This document shows, one piece after another, positions 1 to 8,121 of a stretch of 37,664 bases of DNA. The notes beneath the pieces are model-generated. The model made no database searches. It had not been told where the DNA came from and saw only the letters and a list, made by a program, of their open reading frames with translations. This DNA comes from Caulobacteraceae bacterium (GTDB lineage Bacteria; Pseudomonadota; Alphaproteobacteria; Caulobacterales; Caulobacteraceae). The DNA lies in assembly GCA_947378235.1 (NCBI GenBank), contig CANCJE010000010.1, forward strand, positions 1 through 37,664, read 5' to 3'. The position numbers and the translations under genes are program-made. How positions within the stretch are numbered: the stretch's first letter is position 1; each line of letters starts with the position of its first letter.

Positions 1-962
1 TTCAATTTGGTACGGAACGATAGGTTCGCGATGGCTTCAGGATTATAGGCCGTCATTGCCTTCGACGTGCCTTTTAACAGGAGGCTGGTGCGAAAGGTGG
101 TCTGCGTGATGTAGTCGAGAAGTTGGGTCTGTTCGATCGGACCAAGGGCCATCGCGGCGATCTCGGCGGCTGTTGCATCTGGCAAAGACGCAAGTAGGCA
201 ATTGGCCAGATCAGCATCGCCCAGATAGGAAAGGCCGTGCTCCCAGGACCAATCTGTAAACTGTGTCAGGTAACAGGGGTCGCGGACGATGCCCAAATCA
301 TCCAGCGCGAGATATTCTGGGGTTTTCGAGCGCATGGCGCTGGCTCTTTGGACCATATAAGTCGCCATGGCCGTGTCTGCTGACCGGCCCCACGCACGCT
401 CCAGCAGACTAAGGACGTTAACAGCGGCGCTAGCACGTTCACCGCTATCTCCCGCTTTCGGATCACCGGCCATCAGAAGGTCACGAAGCCCCTCGTCGGC
501 TTTGGCTCCTGGATAAACCGCGTAACTCACAGCCGCCAACCCGCCCGGCGCGAGAACCTCTGCAATCAACCCAAGCAACCGGTCTTTCACCTCGTCAGGC
601 ACCCAGGAAAATAGACCATAGGCGATCACGTAATCGTAGGTACCAGAAGGCTCCCAGCTCATGAGATCGGCCGTTTCGAACCGAATATTATCTAAGCCGG
701 ACTCCTCGGCCAAGGCTTGAGCACTGGCAATGTCGGGCGAAGAAAAATCGATGCCATGGAAGCTGCCGCCCGGAAGGCTTGCCGCCATGGCCAGAAGATT
801 GGTGCCGGAGCCGCAGCCGATGTCGAGCACGCGTGCGCGGGCTGGATCTGGCGGCGTGTGGCCTAAGATGGCTGCGACAGCTGCAAGTCGTGAGGGATGC
901 GTTAGGGGATGTACGTAAGCGGGATAACGTGTCTGCTCATAGGCTGCACGAAGATCGTTCAT
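1..962 (-). CDS. SAM-dependent methyltransferase with regulatory domain (partial)
   Basis: The reading frame is open from an ATG at 962 to the window edge, so the C-terminus is missing. The N-terminal third is a class I methyltransferase fold. Motif I reads VLDIGCGSGTNLL at about residues 40-55 and is followed by an acidic loop (FHGIDFSS), then a motif with YDYVIAYGLFSWVP. Beyond about residue 220 the sequence (for example TTFRTSLL) resembles the methyltransferase regulatory domain PF10119 that follows the catalytic domain in this family. The substrate is unknown; members are often annotated only as methyltransferases. The protein is probably cytoplasmic because no signal peptide is seen. No partner gene is visible on this side of the window edge. 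Confidence 0.85.
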   Translation of the reverse strand, partial: MNDLRAAYEQTRYPAYVHPLTHPSRLAAVAAILGHTPPDPARARVLDIGCGSGTNLLAMAASLPGGSFHGIDFSSPDIASAQALAEESGLDNIRFETADLMSWEPSGTYDYVIAYGLFSWVPDEVKDRLLGLIAEVLAPGGLAAVSYAVYPGAKADEGLRDLLMAGDPKAGDSGERASAAVNVLSLLERAWGRSADTAMATYMVQRASAMRSKTPEYLALDDLGIVRDPCYLTQFTDWSWEHGLSYLGDADLANCLLASLPDATAAEIAAMALGPIEQTQLLDYITQTTFRTSLLLKGTSKAMTAYNPEAIANLSFRTKL

Positions 963-1317
963 TTGAAACCAAGTTCCTCTTTTCGATCCGCAATTCCTGC
1001 CACGGTGTCTATAGATTAAGCCCACTGATCATAGTCGATTATCATTTAGGGCTGGGCACGTCGTCAGGATATTCGCATCCCTTCAGGTCGTACTGCTCGC
1101 TTGAGGGTATAGATAATCTGATAGGTCTACTAACAGGTGGATGTGCCTTAAGGCGCATAACTCGGCTGTGTTGGCATACAATCGCACCTGAGACTTGGGC
1201 TAACGGCCTAATCGGTGTCCCCTCCCCCTGCCCTACCATCCAGCCTCGCCATCCACAACAAAGTCGGCCTGTGCCCTAGGTACAGGACCTATGAGACTTA
1301 AGGCTGATCTATTGGGG
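963..1317. other. Intergenic stretch, no supported gene
   Basis: Open frames here are short and mutually overlapping, and none has a recognisable domain or a convincing ribosome binding site. The stretch must hold the promoter of the methyltransferase gene that starts at 962, but I could not pick out a convincing -35/-10 pair. Confidence 0.4.
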
Positions 1318-1625
1318 TGTCCGTCGAACGCGTCGTGGCAACAGATGCCGAGCGCGACCGCCTCAAGCTTGGCGGGCCTTGGAGGATCTGCTTGTTGTTG
1401 GCGCCCGCGCCATGACGGACTGGAGGCTCGTGCAGGAGACCTATAAGTTCGGGCTGAGCGCTGCGATTGTTGTCGACGCGCTTAATCGCGGCATGGCCAT
1501 GGGTGAATCCTGCGCGCTTGCGGACCAAAGACGAGTTCCTCACAATTGGTCCGGGCATGATCGAGGAGGTCGTTCTCGAATCCGTCAAGGCCCTCACGCG
1601 AAGAACGTTCGAACGTCTGCCATGA
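1318..1625 (+). pseudogene. Frameshifted coding remnant, family not recognised
   Basis: Protein-like sequence runs through more than one frame. One frame from about 1379 gives a stretch with TDWRLVQETYKFGLSAAIVV. Another takes over at about 1509 with VNPARLRTKDEFLTIGPG and continues in amphipathic helical sequence to a TGA at 1623-1625. Joining the two near 1505 gives an uninterrupted protein-like segment, so a single-base indel is the simplest explanation. I do not recognise the family. No start codon with a ribosome binding site is evident, so the 5' end may also be lost. Confidence 0.35.
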
Positions 1626-1741
1626 GTAGATTGTTTCTAACGCGGCCTACGGATGCCATTAAGCCTGATTTCTGGGTATCCGCAGACGCTGGTCGGCCGT
1701 GCGTCGGTATGCCGAACTCAAATTTTATTTTTGAAGGTTTA

Positions 1742-2326
1742 ATGCCTTTGAGAAGTAACCTCTTTGCGCGCGAAGTGATCCCGTTTTGCTTGCAACTCGC
1801 AGTGTTTGTCATCGGCGCGCTAGCAATCGAGGCTCTCCTGCACGGGCTGAACGGCGTTTGGTTAGGGCGCTACCTCGGTATTCCAGGCGTGCTTCTAATC
1901 ATTGGTTCATCCGGTTACTCGTTGCGAAAGCGTAGGATTATCACCTTCGGCAATCCCGTCAGATTGCTTAGGTTGCATGAATATTTGGGTTGGGCTGGGT
2001 CGCTTCTTATCCTTGTTCATACCGGGGTCCATTTCAATGCCGCCTTGGGCTGGCTCGCGGTTTTGGCCATGCTGGTCAATATCGCCAGTGGACTGAGCGG
2101 AAAATTCTTGCTGCATCGCGCGCGCTCCTGACTGGAGGAAACCTGGGTGCAGTTGAGCGCAGGCGGATTGTCAGAAATTGACCTTAAAGAAAGCCCTTAT
2201 TGGGACAGCTTGACCTTTGACGCCGTCAAGCAATGGCGTGTCGTCCATTTCCCGATCACGCTGGCGTTCGCGGTTCTGGCGCTCGGCCACATTGTGACTA
2301 TTGTCCTGTTCTGGGGGTGGAGATGA
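1742..2326 (+). pseudogene. Membrane cytochrome b-like protein, interrupted by in-frame TGA
   Basis: ATG at 1742 follows a GAAGG ribosome binding site. The frame encodes about four hydrophobic helices with paired histidines (HEYLGW, LVHTGVHF), as in ferric-reductase-like or cytochrome b membrane proteins. At 2129-2131 the frame meets TGA, but the same frame then continues without interruption for 64 codons. That part carries an amphipathic linker (for example YWDSLTFDAVKQW) and a last helix with histidines (HFPITLAFAVLALGH), ending at TGA 2324-2326, where ATGA overlaps the next gene. The downstream half is plainly coding, so this is one gene with a nonsense codon. A CGA to TGA change would explain it. 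The expected role is passing electrons between the quinone pool or cytosol and the multihaem cytochrome encoded next. Confidence 0.7.
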
Positions 2327-3045
2327 AGCGCCGCTCGGTTCTCCTCATCATAGTAGCCAACCTTATCGGGCTCGCCGTTTTGGTGTTTCTCTATCCGCAC
2401 ATCATGGTCTCGCCAGGGCCGCTCATTCCCGCGCATGCCAATCTCCAAGCCATCTGCATTTCTTGCCATTCCCCCTTGCGCGGAGCCAGCGCGGATCGCT
2501 GCATAACCTGTCACAAGGTAGCGGCTATCGGACTGCGGACGACCGCGGGGAGAACCGTCCAACGTTCGACCCCCGTCACGCCTTTCCATCAAGGCCTTAC
2601 GGCGCAGAACTGTATCGCCTGCCACACGGGCCACACCAACACCAATCTGACCTCTAGGCGGCGACCGGAATTTTCCCACGCGCTACTGACAGCGACTTTT
2701 CGAGATAACTGTTCCGCTTGTTATGTTGCGCCCCTGAGCGCTGTTCACAGCGGCCACACAGGCCAATGCACGCACTGTCATAATCAAGATCGTTGGAAAC
2801 CGGCGACGTTTGATCACACAAGATTTTTCGCCCTAGACCCAGACCATAACGTGCACTGCATAACCTGCCACATGACGAGCGATCGGCGGCAGTACACCTG
2901 CTATGGCTGCCATGAGCATACTATGTCGAACTTTCGTGCGAAACATATCCGCGAAGACATTTCAAGCTTAACGAACTGCGTTTCTTGTCACAGGAGCGCT
3001 CATGGCGAAGCAAGAAAAGGCCGTGAGCGCGGTGACGATCGATAA
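2323..3045 (+). CDS. Membrane-anchored multihaem cytochrome c
   Basis: The start at 2323 overlaps the stop of the preceding gene (ATGA), giving 240 aa. One N-terminal helix (about residues 5-24, LLIIVANLIGLAVLVFLY) acts as an uncleaved anchor, with the rest in the periplasm. Seven intact CxxCH haem motifs are visible: CISCH, CITCH, CIACH, CTHCH, CITCH, CYGCH and CVSCH. An eighth site reads CSACY, with tyrosine (TAT at 2722-2724) where the axial histidine should be. Many extra histidines could serve as distal ligands, as in cytochrome c3/c7-like proteins. With the broken cytochrome b-like gene upstream it would form a membrane-to-periplasm electron conduit. The damaged haem site and the upstream nonsense codon together suggest loss of function. 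Confidence 0.85.
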   Translation: MKRRSVLLIIVANLIGLAVLVFLYPHIMVSPGPLIPAHANLQAICISCHSPLRGASADRCITCHKVAAIGLRTTAGRTVQRSTPVTPFHQGLTAQNCIACHTGHTNTNLTSRRRPEFSHALLTATFRDNCSACYVAPLSAVHSGHTGQCTHCHNQDRWKPATFDHTRFFALDPDHNVHCITCHMTSDRRQYTCYGCHEHTMSNFRAKHIREDISSLTNCVSCHRSAHGEARKGRERGDDR

Positions 3046-3085
3046 AGGCTTCGGCGATCAACCCATTCATCCTAAGGAGTTTTCC

Positions 3086-3781
3086 ATGCACCCGACCCAT
3101 CGAGAAAGTCACCTGATTGAGCGAATTGGTTGGCTACGCGCAGCGGTGCTGGGCGCTAATGACGGTATTATTTCAACGGCCAGCCTTGTGGTTGGCGTCG
3201 CGGCTGCGGCAACCCGTCCGTCCGAAGTTTTAGTCGCTGGCGTGGCCGGACTGGTTGCGGGTGCAATGTCGATGGCGGCTGGCGAATATGTCTCTGTCAG
3301 TTCGCAGGCCGATACCGAGAAGGCCGATCTAGCCCGTGAACGCCGTGAACTGGCCGACCAGCCTGAAGCAGAACTGCATGAGCTCACCGCAATTTACGTT
3401 GCGCGAGGGTTGGAACCATCACTGGCCCGCCAGGTTGCCGAACAGATGACCGCTAAGGACGTATTTGCAGCCCATTCTCGTGATGAACTCGGCCTTTCGG
3501 AACATGTTGTCGCCCGACCCATTCAGGCAGCGCTGACTTCTGCGCTGACCTTCACGGTTGGTGCGACCGTGCCATTGGCCATAGCAATGCTGGCTCCAGA
3601 AAAATCTACGGCGATAGTCGTTTCGGCGGGGTCGTTGCTGTGTCTGGCTGGCCTTGGTGCCCTTGGTGCCCGAATGGGTGGGGCTAGAATGTTCACTCCA
3701 ACTCTACGTGCGACCTTCTGGGGGGCCTTCGCACTGGCCGCTACTGCAGCAATCGGAGCATTGGTTGGCCATAAGGTTTAA
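3086..3781 (+). CDS. VIT1/CCC1-family iron/manganese transporter
   Basis: The protein has 231 aa. I chose ATG 3086 because AAGGAG lies just upstream and because the longer frame upstream overlaps the cytochrome gene with no family similarity. The family signature LGANDGIISTASLVVGV is at about residues 18-34. A charged cytoplasmic segment follows (about residues 75-150, rich in Glu and Arg; the metal-binding domain in VIT1). The C-terminal hydrophobic helices begin near residue 160. The family moves Fe2+ or Mn2+ out of the cytosol. It lies 40 bp after the multihaem cytochrome gene on the same strand, which suggests a shared iron theme, but cotranscription is inferred only from spacing. Confidence 0.9.
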   Translation: MHPTHRESHLIERIGWLRAAVLGANDGIISTASLVVGVAAAATRPSEVLVAGVAGLVAGAMSMAAGEYVSVSSQADTEKADLARERRELADQPEAELHELTAIYVARGLEPSLARQVAEQMTAKDVFAAHSRDELGLSEHVVARPIQAALTSALTFTVGATVPLAIAMLAPEKSTAIVVSAGSLLCLAGLGALGARMGGARMFTPTLRATFWGAFALAATAAIGALVGHKV

Positions 3782-4408
3782 AATTAGAGATATACGGGCC
3801 CTAGGATCTTATGGTGTTCCATAATCCGCCTCTTGCCCACAGCGCGTCCATCTCTCTCGGTTGTTATATTCTATCCTAACTAAGATTTGAAATGAGACGT
3901 AAGCCGGGGAGACGTCAAAATGTAGGGCTAAAACAAACCCTTTTCATATGAACATAAGTCACGAAAACATCTGTTTCCTATATTTAAGCGTTGATAAAAA
4001 TTCGGTATTTTTCTCAATATAGCTAAAAATTATTTAACTACAATATGATTTCGGGAACCGGGCCGAATTATTCAGAGAACTTCATTGATACCTTAATGGT
4101 GTATAGATCCAGAACCACCCGGTCAAACTGGGCTTTAATCCTGCTTGGGCGGATTGCGGCGATTAGCGTTGGAATTTACCTACAATAAGGGCGTGTTCAG
4201 TTCGGGCGTCAAACTGATCCACCTCTAGCTCCAATTTTTACCTAAAACGATTGGCGCACTAAATTATTTAAACGCGCGCGCCAAAAACCCGAATTGCGCT
4301 TGAGCCCAACCGGCATTGCAAAGCAATCAGTTTCTTCGTGAAAATTGAATATTAGAGACCATTAGTATATAGATTAATCTCTACGTAAAAATTTGAAAAC
4401 AAAATTCG
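3782..4408. other. AT-rich intergenic region
   Basis: About 630 bp with no supportable gene, markedly more AT-rich than sequence to the left. It lies between convergent genes. A 10-bp palindrome (AGATTAATCT near 4370) lies just past the stop of the gene ending at 4409 but lacks the features of a good terminator. This marks the left edge of an AT-rich island that extends to about 7650. Confidence 0.5.
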
Positions 4409-5530
4409 TCAAATATCCCTGCTAACAACTGACAAACTTCCTTCAAAATCGGTGAATAGGTCCGCTAGCTCCTCATAATTCATCTGCGGTCGGCGGCCAT
4501 TAGGCACCCGATAACGCCAGAAACTTACTAGATGTTGCACGGCACCCAATCGCTCTCCCAAAGCATCAAATCGCGTTGGAGCGCTTAGCAAAAATTCTTT
4601 AAATACCACCGGGTTTCTTTCCTGAGTCAACTGGCGGTATGCGTAGTCGTATGTCGCTAATATCGCATCCACATCCATGATCGCTTTGTTAATTCCACTA
4701 ACAATATTTTGTCTCATTTTGATAATCTCCTCTTTTTCGCCTTTAGAGGCGTTCCCGCGAGGCACAACGGTTTTTATCTCTTGGATTACTTCTCCTGTTT
4801 TTGTAATGATGTCATCTAACTGCCATTTGTAATACAAAAACGCCTTCCAACAAAAAAATCCCTCCCCGTACTGTTGAATATCCATCTGCAAGGTCATTCT
4901 GAGTGACTCGGTCTGTTGAGCACCTGAATTGGATAGAAGCTTTGTTGTCAAAATTTTGGCTTTTTCGATGTCTCCCGTATCACCGAAAGACATTTTTACT
5001 AACTCCCCGATTTCCTTTTCTACGAAGGATCGCATACGGGCAACATCCGCTTCATTTATTTTAAAATAGCAGTTGGCAGGCTTGACGCCTTCTCGATCCA
5101 GGTATTCACGAAGTAAAAATGGGTCTAAACTGGGAATTTTATCAATTATTTTCAATAAACTGATATCATGCGTGAGTTCAAAACCTGTTTTACTTAGCCT
5201 TTCAGACAATAAATTCTCAAAGTTTTTTTGATCAACATAAACGTAAAACGCGCCCTTTTTTAGGTCAGTAGGATCTATCGGGACAAGTATTTTGGTCGCC
5301 ACGGTTCTACGATCTACAAATTCGGTTTGCTCTGATCCTCTTAGCCTATGCTTTAGAAGAATAGACCTATTTAGAAGCTTATTCCGAAAAAATGGGGAAT
5401 TTACGTATTCTTCTTCGCGACCGTGCACTTCAAACACTTTTCGAAGATTCAGAACGCGCGCGGTCGACGCTGTTAACTCCAGCGCTGCCAAATTTCGAGC
5501 TTCGAACGATGCCACCAGATTCAATCCCAT
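4409..5530 (-). CDS. Hypothetical protein beside flagellin gene
   Basis: This is a 373-aa protein that I do not recognise. It has no signal peptide or membrane segment and is predicted to be mostly helical. The first 60 residues are rich in Leu/Ala/Arg. A basic segment follows (LLNRSILLKHRLRG), then acidic/basic mixed helices and an aromatic stretch (GEGFFCWKAFLYYKWQLDD) at about residues 225-245. The start has no clear Shine-Dalgarno sequence, so the true start could be internal. It is AT-rich in codon use, unlike genes outside the island. It lies downstream of the flagellin gene on the same strand but beyond a strong terminator, so it probably has its own promoter in 5531-5712. Confidence 0.7.
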   Translation of the reverse strand: MGLNLVASFEARNLAALELTASTARVLNLRKVFEVHGREEEYVNSPFFRNKLLNRSILLKHRLRGSEQTEFVDRRTVATKILVPIDPTDLKKGAFYVYVDQKNFENLLSERLSKTGFELTHDISLLKIIDKIPSLDPFLLREYLDREGVKPANCYFKINEADVARMRSFVEKEIGELVKMSFGDTGDIEKAKILTTKLLSNSGAQQTESLRMTLQMDIQQYGEGFFCWKAFLYYKWQLDDIITKTGEVIQEIKTVVPRGNASKGEKEEIIKMRQNIVSGINKAIMDVDAILATYDYAYRQLTQERNPVVFKEFLLSAPTRFDALGERLGAVQHLVSFWRYRVPNGRRPQMNYEELADLFTDFEGSLSVVSRDI

Positions 5531-5712
5531 TTAAAATCAGCGTTTCGGTGAAACACCGCGCGATTGGAATATGATAACTATAAATAGTAAAAATATTATT
5601 CACTCGGACGCACGGGGTGCTCACCCAGCTACAAAACCTATTGTTTTAATTGCAAATAACGGAAGGCCAGCAACTGGAATTCCTTGTGGACATTTTTGAT
5701 CACGCGTCAAAA

Positions 5713-5742
5713 CCTCGGGGGGCGCTCCGGCACCCCCCGAGG
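5713..5742 (-). terminator. Rho-independent terminator after flagellin gene
   Basis: A perfect 10-bp inverted repeat (CCTCGGGGGG and CCCCCCGAGG) flanks a 10-nt loop. Read on the minus strand, the stem is followed by TTTT. It lies about 25 bp past the flagellin stop, which is the expected position and orientation. Confidence 0.88.
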
Positions 5743-5765
5743 TCAATTACACTCGGCTGTCGACC

Positions 5766-6599
5766 CTATCTGAACAGGGCAAGCATGGCCGAGGTAGACT
5801 GATTGGCAATCGAAAGGGACTGTACACCCAACTGTTGACGGGTTTGCAGCGACTGCAGTTTGGCACTTTCCTTCGCTAGGTCAGCATCAACCAGGTTGCC
5901 GACACCACTGTCCAATGTGTCTTGAAGTTGCATAATGAAGGCCAGGTGCCGATCTAGCGCCTTCGACCCAGAACCCAACTTTGCTAGTGAGGTGCTGACC
6001 TTACCTATAGCTGTACTGACCGTGCTGATCATTGACTGCGCGTCACCCTGCGTAGCCAGCGACGAAGTGGAAATAATATTGGTCAAATTTGCACTACCCA
6101 ATGCCATGGATTGCGCGGCAACAGTTATCTTACTTGTACCATTTGCGTTTGCTAGCGCCTGGATGGTACTTCCACCTGTCTTGATCATGTTGGTACCATT
6201 GAAATCGGCGTTGGCAACGGTTTTCCCGATCTGATCTCGGAGAGCCTTAAAATCTTCGTTCAAGGCGGCTCGACCTGCGCTATCAAGTGTAGCGTCTGAC
6301 GCTGCCAGTGCTTTTTCCTTCATCTGCAATAGTAGATCGGAAACGGCGGATCCAGCAGCCAATGCGACATCTATGGTAGACTGTCCACGCTGCAGTGACT
6401 CTTTGACTGCATTTAAGGACGTCGATGTGGCTCTCATCGATTGGGCAATTGACCAAGTGGAGCCATTATCTTTTGCATTGTCGACCTTACGTCCGGTCGA
6501 CACTCGCATTTGAGTGATACTCAGTTCTGATCCCGTTACATTTAGATTCTGTAGTGCGACCATGGCGTCGCGATTTGTATTAACGCTATATAGACTCAT
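5766..6599 (-). CDS. Flagellin
   Basis: A 277-aa flagellin of the short Caulobacter type. The N-terminal D0/D1 region begins MSLYSVNTNRDAMVALQNLN and includes ISTGRKV-like residues (VSTGRKVDNAKD) and a helical D1 segment to about residue 110. The middle region is short (about residues 115-190). The C-terminal D1/D0 region carries the expected heptad-like pattern and ends ANQSTSAMLALFR. It polymerises into the flagellar filament after export by the type III apparatus. ATG 6599 follows AAGGAA. There are no basal-body, FlaF or FlbT genes nearby, so this is an isolated flagellin copy in an AT-rich island, possibly an accessory filament subunit. A terminator follows at 5713-5742. Confidence 0.95.
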   Translation of the reverse strand: MSLYSVNTNRDAMVALQNLNVTGSELSITQMRVSTGRKVDNAKDNGSTWSIAQSMRATSTSLNAVKESLQRGQSTIDVALAAGSAVSDLLLQMKEKALAASDATLDSAGRAALNEDFKALRDQIGKTVANADFNGTNMIKTGGSTIQALANANGTSKITVAAQSMALGSANLTNIISTSSLATQGDAQSMISTVSTAIGKVSTSLAKLGSGSKALDRHLAFIMQLQDTLDSGVGNLVDADLAKESAKLQSLQTRQQLGVQSLSIANQSTSAMLALFR

Positions 6600-6637
6600 A
6601 GGTTAATTCCTTCTGGTGAGCTGGAGGTTCTTCTCCC

Positions 6638-6652
6638 GCGGCATTTTTGCCA
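6638..6652 (-). promoter_or_regulatory. Candidate sigma-54 promoter or leader hairpin of flagellin gene
   Basis: On the minus strand TGGCAAAAATGCCGC fits the sigma-54 core spacing GG-N10-GC about 40 bp before the flagellin ATG. Late flagellar genes in Caulobacter relatives use sigma-54. The -12 element is poor (CCGC rather than TTGC). The same bases form a small hairpin (GTGGCA and TGCCGC around AAAA), so it could instead be a structure in the mRNA leader. Confidence 0.35.
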
Positions 6653-6901
6653 CGTCCAAAAGTAGTAAAAATTTATTATGATGCAGTTAATTCGTCATTA
6701 GTAACCGCTATTTTTATTCTATTTTTTGATATCAGTTGCCCGAAAATGCAAATTTGCTCAAAAATTTGACCGTTGGTTGGCCTTACATACTTTAAAACTG
6801 AAAATGTTTATGATTGTATATTATAAACTAGTGATAAATAAATCTGACAGAAGCTCGTTTGTCGTATTACTTCTTTTCTTCTATTAACTTTTAATTCGAA
6901 T

Positions 6902-7444
6902 TTATCTATTTTCCATATCGATGGCTGAGGTAAGTACTAATGAAACCTGCTCAAGCGTCATGGCCAATCTCTCCCTCGGCGGTATGGTCGACCAGGTCTT
7001 AAGCATCCGAAGGTATGTGCTACGAACTTGATGGTTCGAATTCCAATTCCCCAATTTGTTAAGCGCAACATATTCAAATTTTTTCAATCTCTCTACTGTA
7101 TATTGAGCAAAATTCATGAATTTTGCTTCCGTAATTGCGTCATATCCTACAAATTTGGTCATCGGGAACTTAGATATGTCCATATTTTTTGGCATAGATT
7201 TTTGGATTGCGGCAAACATGTTCATCGTGTTCCAGACTTCTATGCATTCTTTTTTTGTTAGAATATCATCTCCATCCAAAATACTCGAATAATTCGAATC
7301 ATATAATAGTTCATAACCTCGCTCTAGCGCCTCGCGCTTTACACTAAATTGATTTGACTCATCAGGATAAAGAATTTCTAGGATTCGTAGCTGATTTATC
7401 AAAAAAATGCGGTCAATTTTTGACAGGATCAGTGATTTAGTCAT
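6902..7444 (-). CDS. YfbU family protein
   Basis: A 180-aa protein that matches the E. coli YfbU (UPF0304) pattern along most of its length. The N-terminal region has IFLINQLRILEILYP and ERGYELLYD. The central/C-terminal core has KFVGYDAITEAKFMNFAQY, then YLRMLKTWSTIPP and a final helix. YfbU proteins are about 165 aa, so length agrees. The biochemical role is unsettled; the family occurs scattered in chromosomes and phage-like islands. No membrane segment is seen. It is AT-rich and on the same strand as the flagellin gene, separated by a 300-bp gap, so it probably forms a separate transcript. Confidence 0.8.
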   Translation of the reverse strand: MTKSLILSKIDRIFLINQLRILEILYPDESNQFSVKREALERGYELLYDSNYSSILDGDDILTKKECIEVWNTMNMFAAIQKSMPKNMDISKFPMTKFVGYDAITEAKFMNFAQYTVERLKKFEYVALNKLGNWNSNHQVRSTYLRMLKTWSTIPPRERLAMTLEQVSLVLTSAIDMENR

Positions 7445-7659
7445 CGAAATTCCGCATTAATTCATTGTTGATGCTAGTTTTGTCGACTGTTTTGTTTAGA
7501 AAATTTCAGGTCCGAAGATGGAATTTTGGGATCGAACTTTACAAATATTACTCCTGGCATTTTCTATTTTAGACCCATTTCCATTTGGCAAGGTGATCTG
7601 CAGTTTTCGTAATCGAGGACGGTGTCGGCCATACGCGTGCCTGATACCGGCCACGTGCA

Positions 7660-8121
7660 TCATCGAATTTTCAGCGCCTGGTCTAAGCTCCACCTGCCGC
7701 CGCCCCGACCAATCAGTAATATGAGGAGCGCGGCCCAACTCAGGTGCGTCGGCCACGCATCGGGGTAGACAAAAATTTCGATGACGGCGGTCATCGCCAA
7801 AAAAGCAATCGCTGAGAAGCGGGTGAAAAGCCCAACTACCAACAGTATTGAGAACATATGTTCGGCATATGTAGCCATTGGCGCTGCGATTTCCGGTGAG
7901 ATAAAGGGTAAGCGATAGTCTTCGCGAAAAAGCGTATAGGTGCCGTCGCTGATATTCAAAAAACCGTCAACTTTACTTCGACCAGACATGAAGAATACGC
8001 TTGCAACACCCACGCGGGTGATCAAAGCAATAAGGTCGTAGGACAATAGCCGCTCAAGCCCATCAAAGAGACGGTTGATCACTTTCAACAGGCCAGATTC
8101 GCGTGATGCCGTAAGGGTCAT
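7660..8121 (-). CDS. DoxX family membrane protein of the bufferin operon
   Basis: A 153-aa protein with about four hydrophobic helices. It begins with a short amphipathic N-terminus, then LIALITRVGVASVFFMSG and a DoxX-like pattern with SRFSAIAFLAM-type helices, ending with basic residues. ATG 8121 overlaps the bufC stop (ATGA), indicating translational coupling. DoxX proteins are regular members of bufferin and related MNIO operons, where a role in membrane redox or metal handling is suspected but not proven. It is the last gene of the operon. Confidence 0.88.
   Translation of the reverse strand: MTLTASRESGLLKVINRLFDGLERLLSYDLIALITRVGVASVFFMSGRSKVDGFLNISDGTYTLFREDYRLPFISPEIAAPMATYAEHMFSILLVVGLFTRFSAIAFLAMTAVIEIFVYPDAWPTHLSWAALLILLIGRGGGRWSLDQALKIR

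Noticed and set aside
779-1279. A 166-codon plus-strand frame over the methyltransferase start region
   Set aside because: Its first part is antisense to motif I of the methyltransferase and the rest has no homology or start signal.
2129-2131. Reading the in-frame TGA as a selenocysteine codon
   Set aside because: The surroundings show no selenoprotein motif, no SECIS-like hairpin was evident just downstream, and the position lies in a linker where Arg or similar is expected.
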